Assembly: GCA_034927815.1 (NCBI GenBank)
Contig: JAYFPK010000008.1
Span: 310,001 to 374,000, forward strand
Length of the DNA: 64,000 bases
DNA from: Limiplasma sp034927815
GTDB taxonomy: Bacteria > Bacillota > Clostridia > Christensenellales > Aristaeellaceae
Direction: 5' to 3'
Position numbers and translations under genes: made by a program. The notes under the pieces are model-generated. The model made no database searches. It had not been told where the DNA came from and saw only the letters and a list, made by a program, of their open reading frames with translations. Shown here piece after piece: positions 1 through 8,729 of this stretch (position 1 is its first letter; every line of letters begins with the position of its first letter).

Positions 1-759
1 GCCAAGGCGCTCACCGTGGACGCCAACGGCGACGGCAACGTGGACCGCTACGGCCTGGGGCTGATGGGCTTCCCGGACGCCAACACCGCCCTGCGCTTCA
101 TTCTGGCCCTGTTCGGCGCGGAGTCCGCGGACGTGTATGTGGATGAGGCCGGGAAATTTGCCACCAAGATCGGCTCCCCCGAAAGCCTGGACGCCTTCAA
201 GCTCTACATGGACGCCCAGGCCGAGGGCGTGATTCCCCCGGGCGCTACCGAGGTGGATTACAAGACCATGGTGAGCCTGCTGTCCACGGACCAGATCGCC
301 ATGGCCATCAGCGGGCCCCACACCATCGGCAACATCTGCGTGCAAAATCCGGAGATGGAAGGCAAGTTCATCGCCGTGCCCCTTACCGGCCGCAAGACCG
401 TTGCCTACCTGAACCCCTACGGATTCGTGAAGTTTGCCGGTTCCCCCAACGAGGAGGGCGCCATCGCCTTTTTGGAGTACGCCGCCCGGAACTTTGTGGA
501 GATGACCCGCGTGACCAAGAGGCCCCCCTCCCGGGTGGAGCTGGCCGAGGTGGCCAAGGAAGCCGCCCCCGAGGTGGAAGCCATTCTGGACTGCGCCCAG
601 TACAACATCGAGCTGCTGAACCTGCCCTTCCGGGCGGATATCTACACCGCGGTGTATGAAGGCGTCAATGGGATGATGGCCGGTTTGTATTCCACCCCGG
701 AGGACGCGGCCGAGGCCATGCGCGCCGCTGTGCAGGCCGTGCTGGACGAGCACAACTAA
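1..759 (+). CDS. Sugar ABC transporter substrate-binding protein (5' partial)
   Basis: The reading frame is open from the first base, so the N-terminus, including any signal peptide, lies outside the window; 252 codons plus stop remain. The protein looks like the C-terminal lobe of a family 1 extracellular solute-binding protein, with a DANGDGNVD calcium-loop-like stretch and a run typical of maltose-type binding proteins. Two MalF/MalG-like permease genes follow directly, which fixes its role as the extracellular receptor of a CUT1-type importer. No ATPase gene is present in the operon, so a shared MsmX-like ATPase elsewhere is likely (inference). The substrate is unknown; the downstream enzymes suggest an acid sugar, glycerate precursor or acylated compound rather than a plain sugar. 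Confidence 0.85.
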   Translation, partial: AKALTVDANGDGNVDRYGLGLMGFPDANTALRFILALFGAESADVYVDEAGKFATKIGSPESLDAFKLYMDAQAEGVIPPGATEVDYKTMVSLLSTDQIAMAISGPHTIGNICVQNPEMEGKFIAVPLTGRKTVAYLNPYGFVKFAGSPNEEGAIAFLEYAARNFVEMTRVTKRPPSRVELAEVAKEAAPEVEAILDCAQYNIELLNLPFRADIYTAVYEGVNGMMAGLYSTPEDAAEAMRAAVQAVLDEHN

Positions 760-847
760 GGCCGTTTCCCAAGGCTTGAATTTTTACTCCCGCCAAGGCG
801 GAGGGGCGAGCCAAACGTCCCTCCGCTTTCGTGAGAGGAGGCAATCC

Positions 848-1723
848 ATGAGCAAGATCGGTAGACTCCTGGACCGGTATTTTATTCTGGTGCTGATGCT
901 GCCCGCGCTGTGCATTGCGGCGGCTTTGATCCTCTACCCCATGTGCTACGGGTTTTACATCAGCCTGTTCGATACCAACCTGATTAACAAGTGGGATTTC
1001 AAGGGCCTGGGCAACTACGTTTCCCTGCTGAACCACGCGGCCTTCCGCAACAGCCTGTGGATCAACATCCAGTTCATTCTCTGGGTGGTCCTGGGGCATG
1101 TGGTCATCGGCACGGCGCTGGCGATTCACCTCAACAAGGCCATCAAGGCCCGGGCCTTTTGGCGCTGCCTGCTGATGCTGCCCTGGCTGATCCCCGAGGT
1201 GGTGTACGCGCTCCTGGCGAAATGGGTGCTGAACCCCCAATACGGCGTGTTCAACTATACGCTGATGAGCCTGGGGATCATCGGCGGGCCGCTGTCCTGG
1301 CTGGGGGAGGTGTCCACCGCGCTGCCCAGCGTCATTCTGGTGGCCGTCCTCAAGGGATATCCCTTCACCATGATCATGGTGCTCTCCGCGCTGCAGACGG
1401 TTCCCGGGGATTTGTACGAGGCGGCGGAAATGGATGGCTGCGCACCCTGGCAAACCTTCTGGCGGATCACCGTACCCTCCATTTTGCCCGTGATCGCCGT
1501 GACGCTGATTCTGGATACGGTGACCTGGTTCAAGCACTACACCATGATCGCCATCATGACCGGCGGGGGCCCGGCCAAGACCACCAGCCTGGTCAGCGTG
1601 ACCATTTACAAAACGGCGTTTGAGTCCTTCAAATTTGGCCTGGCGGGAGCCATGGCAGTGATCGTTTTCATCATCTGCTACCTGTTCGGCGTCTTTTACA
1701 GGAGGCTCACCCATGAAAGCTAA
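848..1723 (+). CDS. ABC transporter permease, MalF/UgpA-like
   Basis: This 291-residue protein is an integral membrane permease with about six hydrophobic segments. It contains the EAA-loop signature near residues 190-215 (LYEAAEMDGCAPWQTFWRIT) that contacts the ATPase. The start at 848 is set by AGGAGG at 836-841; the frame is open further upstream but has no better ribosome site. Its last codons overlap the next permease by 11 bases, so the two are translationally coupled. It forms the transmembrane channel of the importer together with the next gene. The family assignment is firm; the substrate is not known. Confidence 0.9.
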   Translation: MSKIGRLLDRYFILVLMLPALCIAAALILYPMCYGFYISLFDTNLINKWDFKGLGNYVSLLNHAAFRNSLWINIQFILWVVLGHVVIGTALAIHLNKAIKARAFWRCLLMLPWLIPEVVYALLAKWVLNPQYGVFNYTLMSLGIIGGPLSWLGEVSTALPSVILVAVLKGYPFTMIMVLSALQTVPGDLYEAAEMDGCAPWQTFWRITVPSILPVIAVTLILDTVTWFKHYTMIAIMTGGGPAKTTSLVSVTIYKTAFESFKFGLAGAMAVIVFIICYLFGVFYRRLTHES

Positions 1724-2558
1724 ACGCTCGCGCCGCTACGGCAGCGCTTCCCTGTTTTCGTACCTCCTCATCGCGGCGGCCTCCTTGGTGGTGCTCTATC
1801 CCCTGGCCTGGATGCTAGGCACCTCCCTGAAGACGCTGCCGGACACCTTCGTCATTCCCCCGGTGTGGATTCCCCCCACCGTCACCTTGGAAGCCTACGC
1901 CTCCATCTGGGAGAAATACCCCATTGCCGCGTATTTCCGCAACAGCCTGATCGTGGTGCTCTTCACCACGGTGGTGTCGATTATCGCCTCCTGCCTGGCG
2001 GGTTATGCCGCCGCCCGGAGCCGCGCCCGCTGGACAAAGCCCTTCATGACCTTCCTGCTGGTGCTCCAGATGTTCCCGGCGGTCATGCTGTTGGTTCCCT
2101 ACTACCAGATGCTCACGGTGTTCCGGCTGATCAATACGCTTCCCGGCCTCATTCTGCCCAACATCGCCTTTACGCTGCCCTTTTGCACCTGGATGATGAT
2201 GGGCTACTTCCGCACCATACCGGGAGAATTGGAGCAGGCGGCCATGATCGACGGATGCAACAAATACCAAAGCCTGCTGCGGGTCATCATGCCGCTGGTG
2301 CTGCCCGGCGTCGCGGCCACGGCCATCTATTCCTTCATCCACGTCTGGAACGAGTATATGTTCTCCCAGACGCTGATGCAATCCGAAACCATGAAGACGC
2401 TCACCGTCGGCATCGCGCAGATGGCCGGGGAATACCGCACGCTGTGGAACGACATGATGGCGGCCAGCGTGCTCACCTGCCTGCCGCTGATCATCGTCTT
2501 CATCTTTTTGCAGAAGTATTTCATCTCCACCCTTACGGCCGGCGCGGTGAAAGGCTAA
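1713..2558 (+). CDS. ABC transporter permease, MalG-like
   Basis: This 281-residue permease has six predicted membrane segments and the EAA loop (ELEQAAMIDGCNKYQSLLRV) around residues 170-190, typical of the MalG half of CUT1 sugar importers. It starts inside the end of the preceding permease. A 49-base gap with GGAGG at 2596-2600 separates it from the enolase-superfamily gene, which is probably on the same transcript. With the upstream permease it forms the heterodimeric pore. Confidence 0.9.
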   Translation: MKAKRSRRYGSASLFSYLLIAAASLVVLYPLAWMLGTSLKTLPDTFVIPPVWIPPTVTLEAYASIWEKYPIAAYFRNSLIVVLFTTVVSIIASCLAGYAAARSRARWTKPFMTFLLVLQMFPAVMLLVPYYQMLTVFRLINTLPGLILPNIAFTLPFCTWMMMGYFRTIPGELEQAAMIDGCNKYQSLLRVIMPLVLPGVAATAIYSFIHVWNEYMFSQTLMQSETMKTLTVGIAQMAGEYRTLWNDMMAASVLTCLPLIIVFIFLQKYFISTLTAGAVKG

Positions 2559-2607
2559 GCCCTTGAGATAGAACCCTGAAAACACTGTCACGATTGGAGG
2601 ACACCCC

Positions 2608-3768
2608 ATGAAAATCACCAAAATTGTAGGGCATCACGTCCGCATTCCCCTGGTGCACCCGGCCAAGTGGTCCGGCGGCACGCGCATGTCCGCCCCGGCT
2701 TATATTCTGGAAATGCATACGGACGAGGGCATCGTGGGCCTGGGGGAATGCGTAGGTCCCACCATCCCGGTCATCGCGTCCATCGTTACCGAGGAGTTCA
2801 CCCAGTTTCTCATCGGTCAGGATCCGCTGAAAACCGAGCTGCTGGTGCGCCGCCTGGAGGAGTTCGCCCGGAATTGGCTGCAGCTGGGCGCTTACGCCAT
2901 CGCGGGCATTGAGATGGCGCTGTTGGACATCAAGGGCAAGTGGCTGGGCGCGCCGGTATACCAGCTGCTGGGGGGCGCTTGCAAATCCGCCGTGGGGTAC
3001 GCGGGGTACCTGTTCATCGACGATCCCCAGGTGAACGCAAAGCGCGCCCTTTCCTACAAGGAACAGGGCTACACCGAGATCAAGCTGAAGGTGGGGCGCG
3101 ACCTGGACAACGACCTGGAGACCCTGGCCGCCATCCGCGGCGCCATTGGCAACGACATCAAGATCCGGGTGGACGCCAACATGAACTGGAGCGTACCCAC
3201 CGCCATCAAGTGGATCAAGGCGATGCAGCCCTACGGCATTCAATACGTGGAGCAGCCGGTGCCGGATTACGACCTGGACGGCATGGCTGCGGTGCGCCGC
3301 GCCGTGGAGGTGCCCATCGCCTCCGACGAGAGCTGCAGCAGCGTGGAGCGGGTGCTGGAGATGATCAAGCGGGAGTCCTGCGACGTGTTCGTGGTGTATG
3401 TGTCCGAGGCCGGGGGCCTGACCCGCGCCCGCACCATCGCCTCCATCGCCGATGCCTGCGGGAAATGGTGCGCCATGGGCACCTGGGCGGAGACCGGCGT
3501 GGCGACCATGGCCGGGGCCCATGTGATCGCCTCCAGCGCCAACTTTGTGTTCTGCAATGATTCCCACTATATGCTGCAATCCGACGACGTCCTCACCGAA
3601 CCCCTGCGCATCCGCCAGGGGAAGATCGCCCTGAGCGACAAGCCCGGCCTGGGCATTGAGCTGGACCCCCAAAAGCTGGATACCTTCAGCAAGTGTGAGG
3701 TCCGGGAATCGGTGTTTTTCGACGCCGTCGAGGACGAGCAGATGCCCCTCATCGGCCAGGTGCTGTGA
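2608..3768 (+). CDS. Mandelate racemase/muconate lactonizing enzyme family protein
   Basis: This 386-residue protein is a member of the enolase superfamily, which forms a Mg-stabilised enolate by abstracting a proton alpha to a carboxylate. The N-terminal capping domain is followed by a barrel carrying KLK at residues 159-161 (the acid/base KxK motif), and carboxylate metal ligands at Asp189 (RVDAN), Glu215 (VEQP) and Asp240 (SDES). The sixth-strand Lys usual in the MLE subgroup is not apparent; the stretch reads FVVYVSEAGG. The reaction is therefore uncertain: a dehydratase or epimerase of an acid sugar or hydroxyproline-like acid are both possible. It sits between an importer and a D-aminoacylase-like gene, which supports a catabolic role. 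GGAGG lies 7 bases before the ATG. Confidence 0.85.
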   Translation: MKITKIVGHHVRIPLVHPAKWSGGTRMSAPAYILEMHTDEGIVGLGECVGPTIPVIASIVTEEFTQFLIGQDPLKTELLVRRLEEFARNWLQLGAYAIAGIEMALLDIKGKWLGAPVYQLLGGACKSAVGYAGYLFIDDPQVNAKRALSYKEQGYTEIKLKVGRDLDNDLETLAAIRGAIGNDIKIRVDANMNWSVPTAIKWIKAMQPYGIQYVEQPVPDYDLDGMAAVRRAVEVPIASDESCSSVERVLEMIKRESCDVFVVYVSEAGGLTRARTIASIADACGKWCAMGTWAETGVATMAGAHVIASSANFVFCNDSHYMLQSDDVLTEPLRIRQGKIALSDKPGLGIELDPQKLDTFSKCEVRESVFFDAVEDEQMPLIGQVL

Positions 3769-3813
3769 CCGCGCCGAAGGCAAGCCCGAGGCGCAGGAAG
3801 AAAGGAAACCGCC

Positions 3814-5421
3814 ATGTTTGATATTTTGATCCGCAACGGACGGCTGGTGGACGGCAGCGGCAACCCCTGGCGCTACGGCGATGTAGCCGTCACTGGGGAG
3901 CGCATTGTCGCCATGGGGAATCTGGCGGATGCCCAGGCCAAGCGCGTCATTGACGCCGGGGGCAAGCTGGTGTGCCCCGGCTTCATCGACGCCCATAGCC
4001 ACACCGATGTAACGGTGGAGCTGAACCCGTTCTTTGAGAGCACCCTGCGCCAGGGCGTCACCACCGAGGTGGTGGGCAACTGCGGCAACTCCACCGCCCC
4101 CTTCCCCGGGGAGGGCAGCGGCGGGTTCGGCAAGTTCGGCGACCTGCCGGTGCCCTATGGCCGCACCCTGGGCGAGCACATGGCGGCGCTGGAGAAGCAA
4201 GGCATGTCCGCCAACCTGGCGTGGCTGGTGGGGCACAACACCTTGCGCACCCTCGCAGGCATCCAGGGAAAAGCCTATACCGAGGAGCAATACCAGAAAA
4301 TGGCTTCGGCGCTGCGGGGCGCCCTGAAGGACGGCGCCCTGGGCATGAGCAGCGGCCTGGAGTTTGAGCCCGGCCGCGCCAGCGCCCCGGAGGAGCTGAT
4401 GCGGCTGGCCGGTGAGCTGAAGCCCTACGGCGGCATCTACACCAGCCACATCCGCAACCGGGACGCCAAGGTGCTGGAGGCGCTGGACGAATTTCTGGCG
4501 GTGATCCGCAAGCACCGCCTGCGGGGCGAGGTGTCCCACATGAACATCCGGCACAATACCCACGCCCCGGAGCGCGCGGTGCAGCGGTGCATGGAAAAAA
4601 TCCAGCAGGCCCGGGAGGAAGGGCTTGAGGTGCTCACCGACATGACGCCCCTGAACTTTGGCATCGGCTCCATGGCGGGCATCCTGCCGGAATGGCTCTG
4701 CGAGCTGCCGCGGCACGAATTGGCCGGGGCGCTGCGGGACCCGGCGGTGCGGGGCAGGCTGCGCAACGATTGCGACCGGTACTGGCGCTTTATCCACAGC
4801 GGGGAATGGGAGCGGGTGCGCATGCAAAGCAACGCCGCCTTCCCGGAGATCAACGGCCTTCCCTTCCCGGAGATCGCCGCCAAGTGGGGCAAGGATCCCT
4901 GGGATTGCTACTTCGACATCCTGGCGGCCAACGCGCCGGACATTGGGCAGATCGTGCTGGTGAGCCGCCTGTTTACAGACGAACACCTGGCGGAGACCAT
5001 CTCCCACCCGCTGTATATGCTGGTGGTGGACGGCTACAGCACCGCCGCCGAGGGCCCCGTGGCGGAGGGCACCGGCTTTCCGCTGCACTACATCGGCATG
5101 GCCTGGTTCCTGACCCATCATGTGCGGGAGATGGGCACGCTGCGCCTGGAGGAGGCGGTCCGCAAGATGACCAGCATGCCCGCCCAGCACTTCCGCCTGG
5201 CCCAGCGCGGCCTTCTGGCGCAAGGGTATTACGCGGATATCTGCATTTTCGGCGAAGATACGCTAGAAACACCCTTTGACTTGCAAAACCCCCGGCAGTA
5301 TACTAAGGGCATGGACTATGTCCTCGTGAACGGTACCCTGGTGTTGGAGCGGGGGGAACACCTGCGCGCTACGCCGGGCCGCAATCTCCGGTTCCGCGGG
5401 GAAGGGGCTGGAGCACGCTAG
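3814..5421 (+). CDS. D-aminoacylase / N-acyl-D-amino-acid deacylase family amidohydrolase
   Basis: This 535-residue protein belongs to the amidohydrolase superfamily. The opening strand (LIRNGRLVDGSG) is the family's small beta domain, followed by the metal-binding GFIDAHSHTDV near residues 55-65, then TSHIRNRD and GEVSHMN with further His ligands, and a C-terminal return to the beta domain. The length matches D-aminoacylases, which hydrolyse N-acyl-D-amino acids to a D-amino acid and a carboxylate. Dihydroorotase-like or other amide substrates cannot be excluded. It lies 45 bases after the enolase-superfamily gene and 11 before the kinase gene, in one operon, so the pathway probably links deacylation to a glycerate-like end product (inference). 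Confidence 0.85.
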   Translation: MFDILIRNGRLVDGSGNPWRYGDVAVTGERIVAMGNLADAQAKRVIDAGGKLVCPGFIDAHSHTDVTVELNPFFESTLRQGVTTEVVGNCGNSTAPFPGEGSGGFGKFGDLPVPYGRTLGEHMAALEKQGMSANLAWLVGHNTLRTLAGIQGKAYTEEQYQKMASALRGALKDGALGMSSGLEFEPGRASAPEELMRLAGELKPYGGIYTSHIRNRDAKVLEALDEFLAVIRKHRLRGEVSHMNIRHNTHAPERAVQRCMEKIQQAREEGLEVLTDMTPLNFGIGSMAGILPEWLCELPRHELAGALRDPAVRGRLRNDCDRYWRFIHSGEWERVRMQSNAAFPEINGLPFPEIAAKWGKDPWDCYFDILAANAPDIGQIVLVSRLFTDEHLAETISHPLYMLVVDGYSTAAEGPVAEGTGFPLHYIGMAWFLTHHVREMGTLRLEEAVRKMTSMPAQHFRLAQRGLLAQGYYADICIFGEDTLETPFDLQNPRQYTKGMDYVLVNGTLVLERGEHLRATPGRNLRFRGEGAGAR

Positions 5422-5432
5422 GGGAGAAAAAA

Positions 5433-6842
5433 ATGCCAGCACGCGCGCCATCCAAAATCCGCAACACCAGGGCCTTGCTTCGCAACGGGGACCGCGCCGC
5501 CCGGGAACCGGCGCTGCGGCTGTTGGATGCAGTATTGCAAGAGGTGGACGCCGGCAAGCGCATCCGGGAGCTGCTGCGGGTAAAGGACGGGGTGCTGAGC
5601 ATCGGCGCCCGGCAGTGGGACCTCGCAAAAAAGCGGGCCATTTACCTGCTGGGCGCAGGCAAGGCCTGCAACGCCATGGCTATGGCCGTATGCGATATTT
5701 TGGGGGATTGGCTCACCCAGGGCATCATTGCGGTGAAAACCGCCGAGCCGGAGGACCGCTATCTCAATACCCAGGTCTTTGTGGGCGGAGGGGCTTCACC
5801 GGAAAACGGCGGCCTCTCCGCCGCGGAGCATATGCTGGCGCTGATCGACACGGCGGGGCCCGACGACCTGTTTTTGGCCGTGTTCAGCGGCGGCAGCGCC
5901 GCGCTGCTGGCATACCCCGTGGAGGGCATCACCCTTGAGGATGAGCTGCACGCCGAGGATGTGCTGCGCAAATCCGGAGCCACCACCCGGGAGATCAACG
6001 CGGTGCGGCGGCACATCTCCCGCAGCAACGGCGGGCGGTTTGCCCAGCGCATCGAGGCCCGGGGGGCGGAATTGATCAATCTGCTGGTGAGCGATACCGT
6101 GGGGGACCCGCCCACGGCGGACCGGAGCGTGCCCGCCCGCATCTATGGCACCATGGTGGCCCCGGACGACACCACCATTCAGGACGCCCGGGACGCTATC
6201 GACCACCATGTGCTCCGGGATCAGATCGGCTACAGCATCGTGGAGTACCTATGGGACGACGCCCGGGTACGGGAGACCCCCAAGGCCTTTGGGGAGCGGG
6301 TGACCACCTTTGTGCTGGGCGCGGTGCCCGATCCCTGCGAGGCGGCGGCGCGCGTTGCCGCGCGCATGGGCATCCCCCTTTTGGTGCTTACCACCTGCTG
6401 GGAGGGGGAAGGGCGGGAGCTGGGCACCTTTTTAGCGGCCATGGCCTGTGAAATTCAATACCGGGGCAGACCCATCGCTCCCCCTTGCTTTCTGGTATGC
6501 TCCGGCCAGACCAACACCCGGATCATCCGCAGGCCCCACGGCTTGGGCGGCCCCTCCCACGAGGTGGTTACCAGCTTTGCCATCGGGGCGCGCATGCTCG
6601 GCGGCATCTCCGTGGCCTCCATCGACACCGAGGGCACCGACGGTACCACCCCCTATGCGGGCGCGGTGGCCGATACCCGGACCTTTGACCGGTTGGAGGG
6701 CACCGGCAAAGGAGCCTACGCGGCGCTGAGGGGCCATGCCACCGGCACCATGCTGGAGGCCCTGGGGGACAGCATCGAAACCGGCAACACCGGCACCAAC
6801 CTGTGCAGTTTTCATGTGGTATACGTGTCCAAAGGGGTTTGA
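5433..6842 (+). CDS. Glycerate 2-kinase, DUF4147/MOFRL family
   Basis: This 469-residue protein has the two-domain layout of the type II glycerate kinases. The N-terminal DUF4147 domain contains GAGKACNAMA (about residues 71-80) and FSGGSAALL. The C-terminal MOFRL domain ends in the marker DTEGTDGTTPYAGAVAD. Family members phosphorylate D-glycerate, mostly at C2, feeding 2-phosphoglycerate into glycolysis. AGGGGAG just before the ATG supports the start. As the last gene of the operon it suggests that the imported compound is broken down to glycerate. A related substrate such as hydroxypyruvate-derived acid is possible. Confidence 0.88.
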   Translation: MPARAPSKIRNTRALLRNGDRAAREPALRLLDAVLQEVDAGKRIRELLRVKDGVLSIGARQWDLAKKRAIYLLGAGKACNAMAMAVCDILGDWLTQGIIAVKTAEPEDRYLNTQVFVGGGASPENGGLSAAEHMLALIDTAGPDDLFLAVFSGGSAALLAYPVEGITLEDELHAEDVLRKSGATTREINAVRRHISRSNGGRFAQRIEARGAELINLLVSDTVGDPPTADRSVPARIYGTMVAPDDTTIQDARDAIDHHVLRDQIGYSIVEYLWDDARVRETPKAFGERVTTFVLGAVPDPCEAAARVAARMGIPLLVLTTCWEGEGRELGTFLAAMACEIQYRGRPIAPPCFLVCSGQTNTRIIRRPHGLGGPSHEVVTSFAIGARMLGGISVASIDTEGTDGTTPYAGAVADTRTFDRLEGTGKGAYAALRGHATGTMLEALGDSIETGNTGTNLCSFHVVYVSKGV

Positions 6843-6857
6843 TCCGGAGAGGCCTTT

Positions 6858-6886
6858 GGGGCCCAGGCCCCTGGGAAGCCCTTTTT
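6858..6886 (+). terminator. Weak candidate terminator after the glycerate kinase gene
   Basis: A short GC stem (GGGGC/GCCCC, loop CCAG) at 6858-6871 is followed 10 bases later by TTTTT. It lies between convergent genes. The stem is short and the U-run is distant, so the call is tentative. Confidence 0.3.
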
Positions 6887-6947
6887 CCCTAAAACAGCAA
6901 ATGCCCCTTGAGAACCGGGAAGGCCCCCTGCAGCGAGGATGGGAGGC

Positions 6948-7871
6948 CTATTCCTTTTCCCTGGCGATATAGATGGGCCGCCGCTTGGTCTCCAGGTAGG
7001 TCTTGCTCAAATACTGCCCCAGAATCCCCACGGAAAAAAGCTGGAGGCCCCCCAGCAGCAGCATGATGCAGATGGTGGCCGGGAAGCCCGCCACCGGGTC
7101 GCCCCATATCAAGGTCTTGATGAAGAAATACAGAATCAGCACAAAGGCCAGCACGCAAAACAGCAGGCCCATCACCGAGGCGATAGCCAAAGGCGCGGTG
7201 GAAAAGCCGATGATGCCGTCAATGGAATACAGCAGCAGCTTCCAAAAATTCCACTTGGTTTCCCCGGCCACCCGCTGGATGTTCTCGTACTCCAGCCACA
7301 AAGTGCGGTAGCCCACCCAGCTGAAAATGCCCTTGCTGAAACGGCTGACCTCCTTCAGGCTCAATATGCTGTCCACCATCTGGCGGGTCATCATACGAAA
7401 ATCCCGGGCCCCGTCCACGATCTCGGTTTTGGAGATGCGGTTGATGAGGCGGTAAAAGCTACGGGCAAAGAAGGAGCGGACCTTGGGCTCCCCCTTGCGG
7501 GTGACCCGGCGGGTAGCCACGCAGTCGTATTCCTTCCGCTCCAGGGTTTCCAGCATCCCAGGCAGCAGAGCCGGGGGATCCTGGAGATCCACGTCCATGA
7601 TCACCACATAGTCCCCGGCGGCCGCCTCCAGGCCCGCATACATGGCGGCCTCCTTGCCGAAGTTTCTGGAGAAGCTGATGAAGTGCACCCTGGGGTCCCT
7701 TTGGCGAAGGGCCCTGAGGGCAGCCAGGGTGCCGTCGCCGCTGCCGTCGTCCACAAAGATGATCTCGGCCTCCACGGCCATGGCCTTCAGCTCCTGGGTC
7801 AATGCCTCGTAGAAAATGGGCGCGGCTTCTTCCTCGTTGAAGCAAGGCACAATCACGGTAAGCTTCTTCAT
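6948..7871 (-). CDS. GT2-family glycosyltransferase (dolichol-phosphate mannosyltransferase / GtrB-like)
   Basis: This 307-residue protein has a GT-A fold opening (TVIVPCFNEE), Asp-Asp at residues 41-42 in FVDDGSGDGT, and DVD at 93-95 in IMDVDLQDPP. Two hydrophobic segments between about 230 and 290 anchor it in the membrane. This is the layout of bactoprenol-phosphate glucosyltransferases (GtrB, CsbB, YkcC), which move a sugar from UDP- or GDP-sugar to undecaprenyl phosphate at the inner face of the membrane. GGAG precedes the ATG. A secreted protein gene lies 50 bases upstream on the same strand and is probably co-transcribed. The sugar is unknown. Confidence 0.9.
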   Translation of the reverse strand: MKKLTVIVPCFNEEEAAPIFYEALTQELKAMAVEAEIIFVDDGSGDGTLAALRALRQRDPRVHFISFSRNFGKEAAMYAGLEAAAGDYVVIMDVDLQDPPALLPGMLETLERKEYDCVATRRVTRKGEPKVRSFFARSFYRLINRISKTEIVDGARDFRMMTRQMVDSILSLKEVSRFSKGIFSWVGYRTLWLEYENIQRVAGETKWNFWKLLLYSIDGIIGFSTAPLAIASVMGLLFCVLAFVLILYFFIKTLIWGDPVAGFPATICIMLLLGGLQLFSVGILGQYLSKTYLETKRRPIYIAREKE

Positions 7872-7920
7872 CGGTGTTTCTCCGTTTCTGCTGTGGATGT
7901 GGGTCTTTCCGGGGCGGGGC

Positions 7921-8571
7921 TTAGGGCTGGGGAAGCGCCAGGCTCTCCAGCCAGCGCTTGGAAACCTCCTGGTCCGCCTTCATTTCCCCGTAGGCCGTAT
8001 CGTCATACCGGTAGGTGGACAAAGCGGGGGCCGCGATCCACACCTCCACCAGGGAGCCGTTGTCGCAGTTGGCAAGGCCCTTCACGGTCACGGAAAGGGC
8101 CTTCGCCCCCTCCAGGGCCACCTTGGTCTGGATGGAAAGCCACTCCCTGTTCCCCAAGGTCTGGATGGAGGCATTTTCAGGCTTGTCGTCCACAAACGCC
8201 GTGGTTTGGCCCAGCACCGCCACGATGTTGGGCCACAGCGCCAGCATATCCTGGGCGGAAAGGTTCATGCCCACCTCCGTCCGGGAGGCGCTTGCCAGCA
8301 CCCGGCCGTTGGGCATGCGCAAAAACCAGGTGTCCCTGCCCGCCTGCCTGGGCTGCATCCACTGGTACAGGGACTCCAGCCCCTGGGGCACGGCGGGGGG
8401 CTGCTCCAGGGGGGAGGACAGGCATTCCATCCCCTCTTGCAGGTCAAAAGCCAGCCAAGGCTCCCCGTTTTCATCCAGGAGCCGGGCATCCTCCCCCATC
8501 CCCCAGGCGGGAGCCAGAAGCGCTATCAGCAACAGGAGCGACGCAAGCCCCCGGGCAACCCTCTTTTTCAT
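7921..8571 (-). CDS. Secreted hypothetical protein
   Basis: This 216-residue product is not recognised. It begins with a Sec signal peptide (MKKRVARGLASLLLLIALLAPAWG). The mature part is acidic, without clear repeats or membrane segments. The start at 8571 is preferred over one 36 bases further out because the signal peptide then begins with basic residues. It shares a strand with the glycosyltransferase downstream and may act at the cell surface with it, but the sequence gives no direct functional clue. Confidence 0.65.
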   Translation of the reverse strand: MKKRVARGLASLLLLIALLAPAWGMGEDARLLDENGEPWLAFDLQEGMECLSSPLEQPPAVPQGLESLYQWMQPRQAGRDTWFLRMPNGRVLASASRTEVGMNLSAQDMLALWPNIVAVLGQTTAFVDDKPENASIQTLGNREWLSIQTKVALEGAKALSVTVKGLANCDNGSLVEVWIAAPALSTYRYDDTAYGEMKADQEVSKRWLESLALPQP

Positions 8572-8618
8572 CCGCAGCCCTCCCCCTGGACTCCCGTGAA
8601 CGTCCATCCATTTTCCCT

Positions 8619-8647
8619 ATCATAACACGAACGGCTCCATTTGAAAA
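8619..8647 (-). promoter_or_regulatory. Candidate vegetative promoter for the secreted protein/glycosyltransferase pair
   Basis: On the minus strand TTTTCA (8647-8642) and TATGAT (8624-8619) are 17 bases apart, with TG one base before the -10. It points at the gene starting at 8571. Confidence 0.5.
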
Positions 8648-8668
8648 CCTGCCCTTCCGGGTCGGGAT

Positions 8669-8699
8669 GTATGCCCGGGGGACGAAAGAGGGCATACTA
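8669..8699 (+). promoter_or_regulatory. Candidate forespore (sigma-F/sigma-G) promoter of the gerA operon
   Basis: GTATG at 8669-8673 is followed after 16 bases by GGGCATACTA at 8690-8699. The downstream element fits the sigma-F -10 pattern GGNNANANTR exactly and contains CATACTA, the sigma-G -10 core. It ends 30 bases before the gerAA start. Forespore control of gerA operons is established in Bacillus; the assignment here is by pattern only. Confidence 0.6.
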
Positions 8700-8729
8700 C
8701 CCTGGAATTCCATTGGACGGAGGCCCTGT

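Noticed and set aside
2533..5223. Very long minus-strand open frame over the enolase-superfamily and amidohydrolase genes
   Set aside because: It is a shadow of GC-rich plus-strand genes: no ribosome site, no recognisable domains, and composition dominated by His, Gly, Ala and Gln typical of antisense frames.
6939..8729. Extension of the gerAA frame 1.8 kb upstream
   Set aside because: The extra part is antisense to the glycosyltransferase and secreted protein genes, and the gerAA start at 8730 has a ribosome site and a forespore promoter before it.
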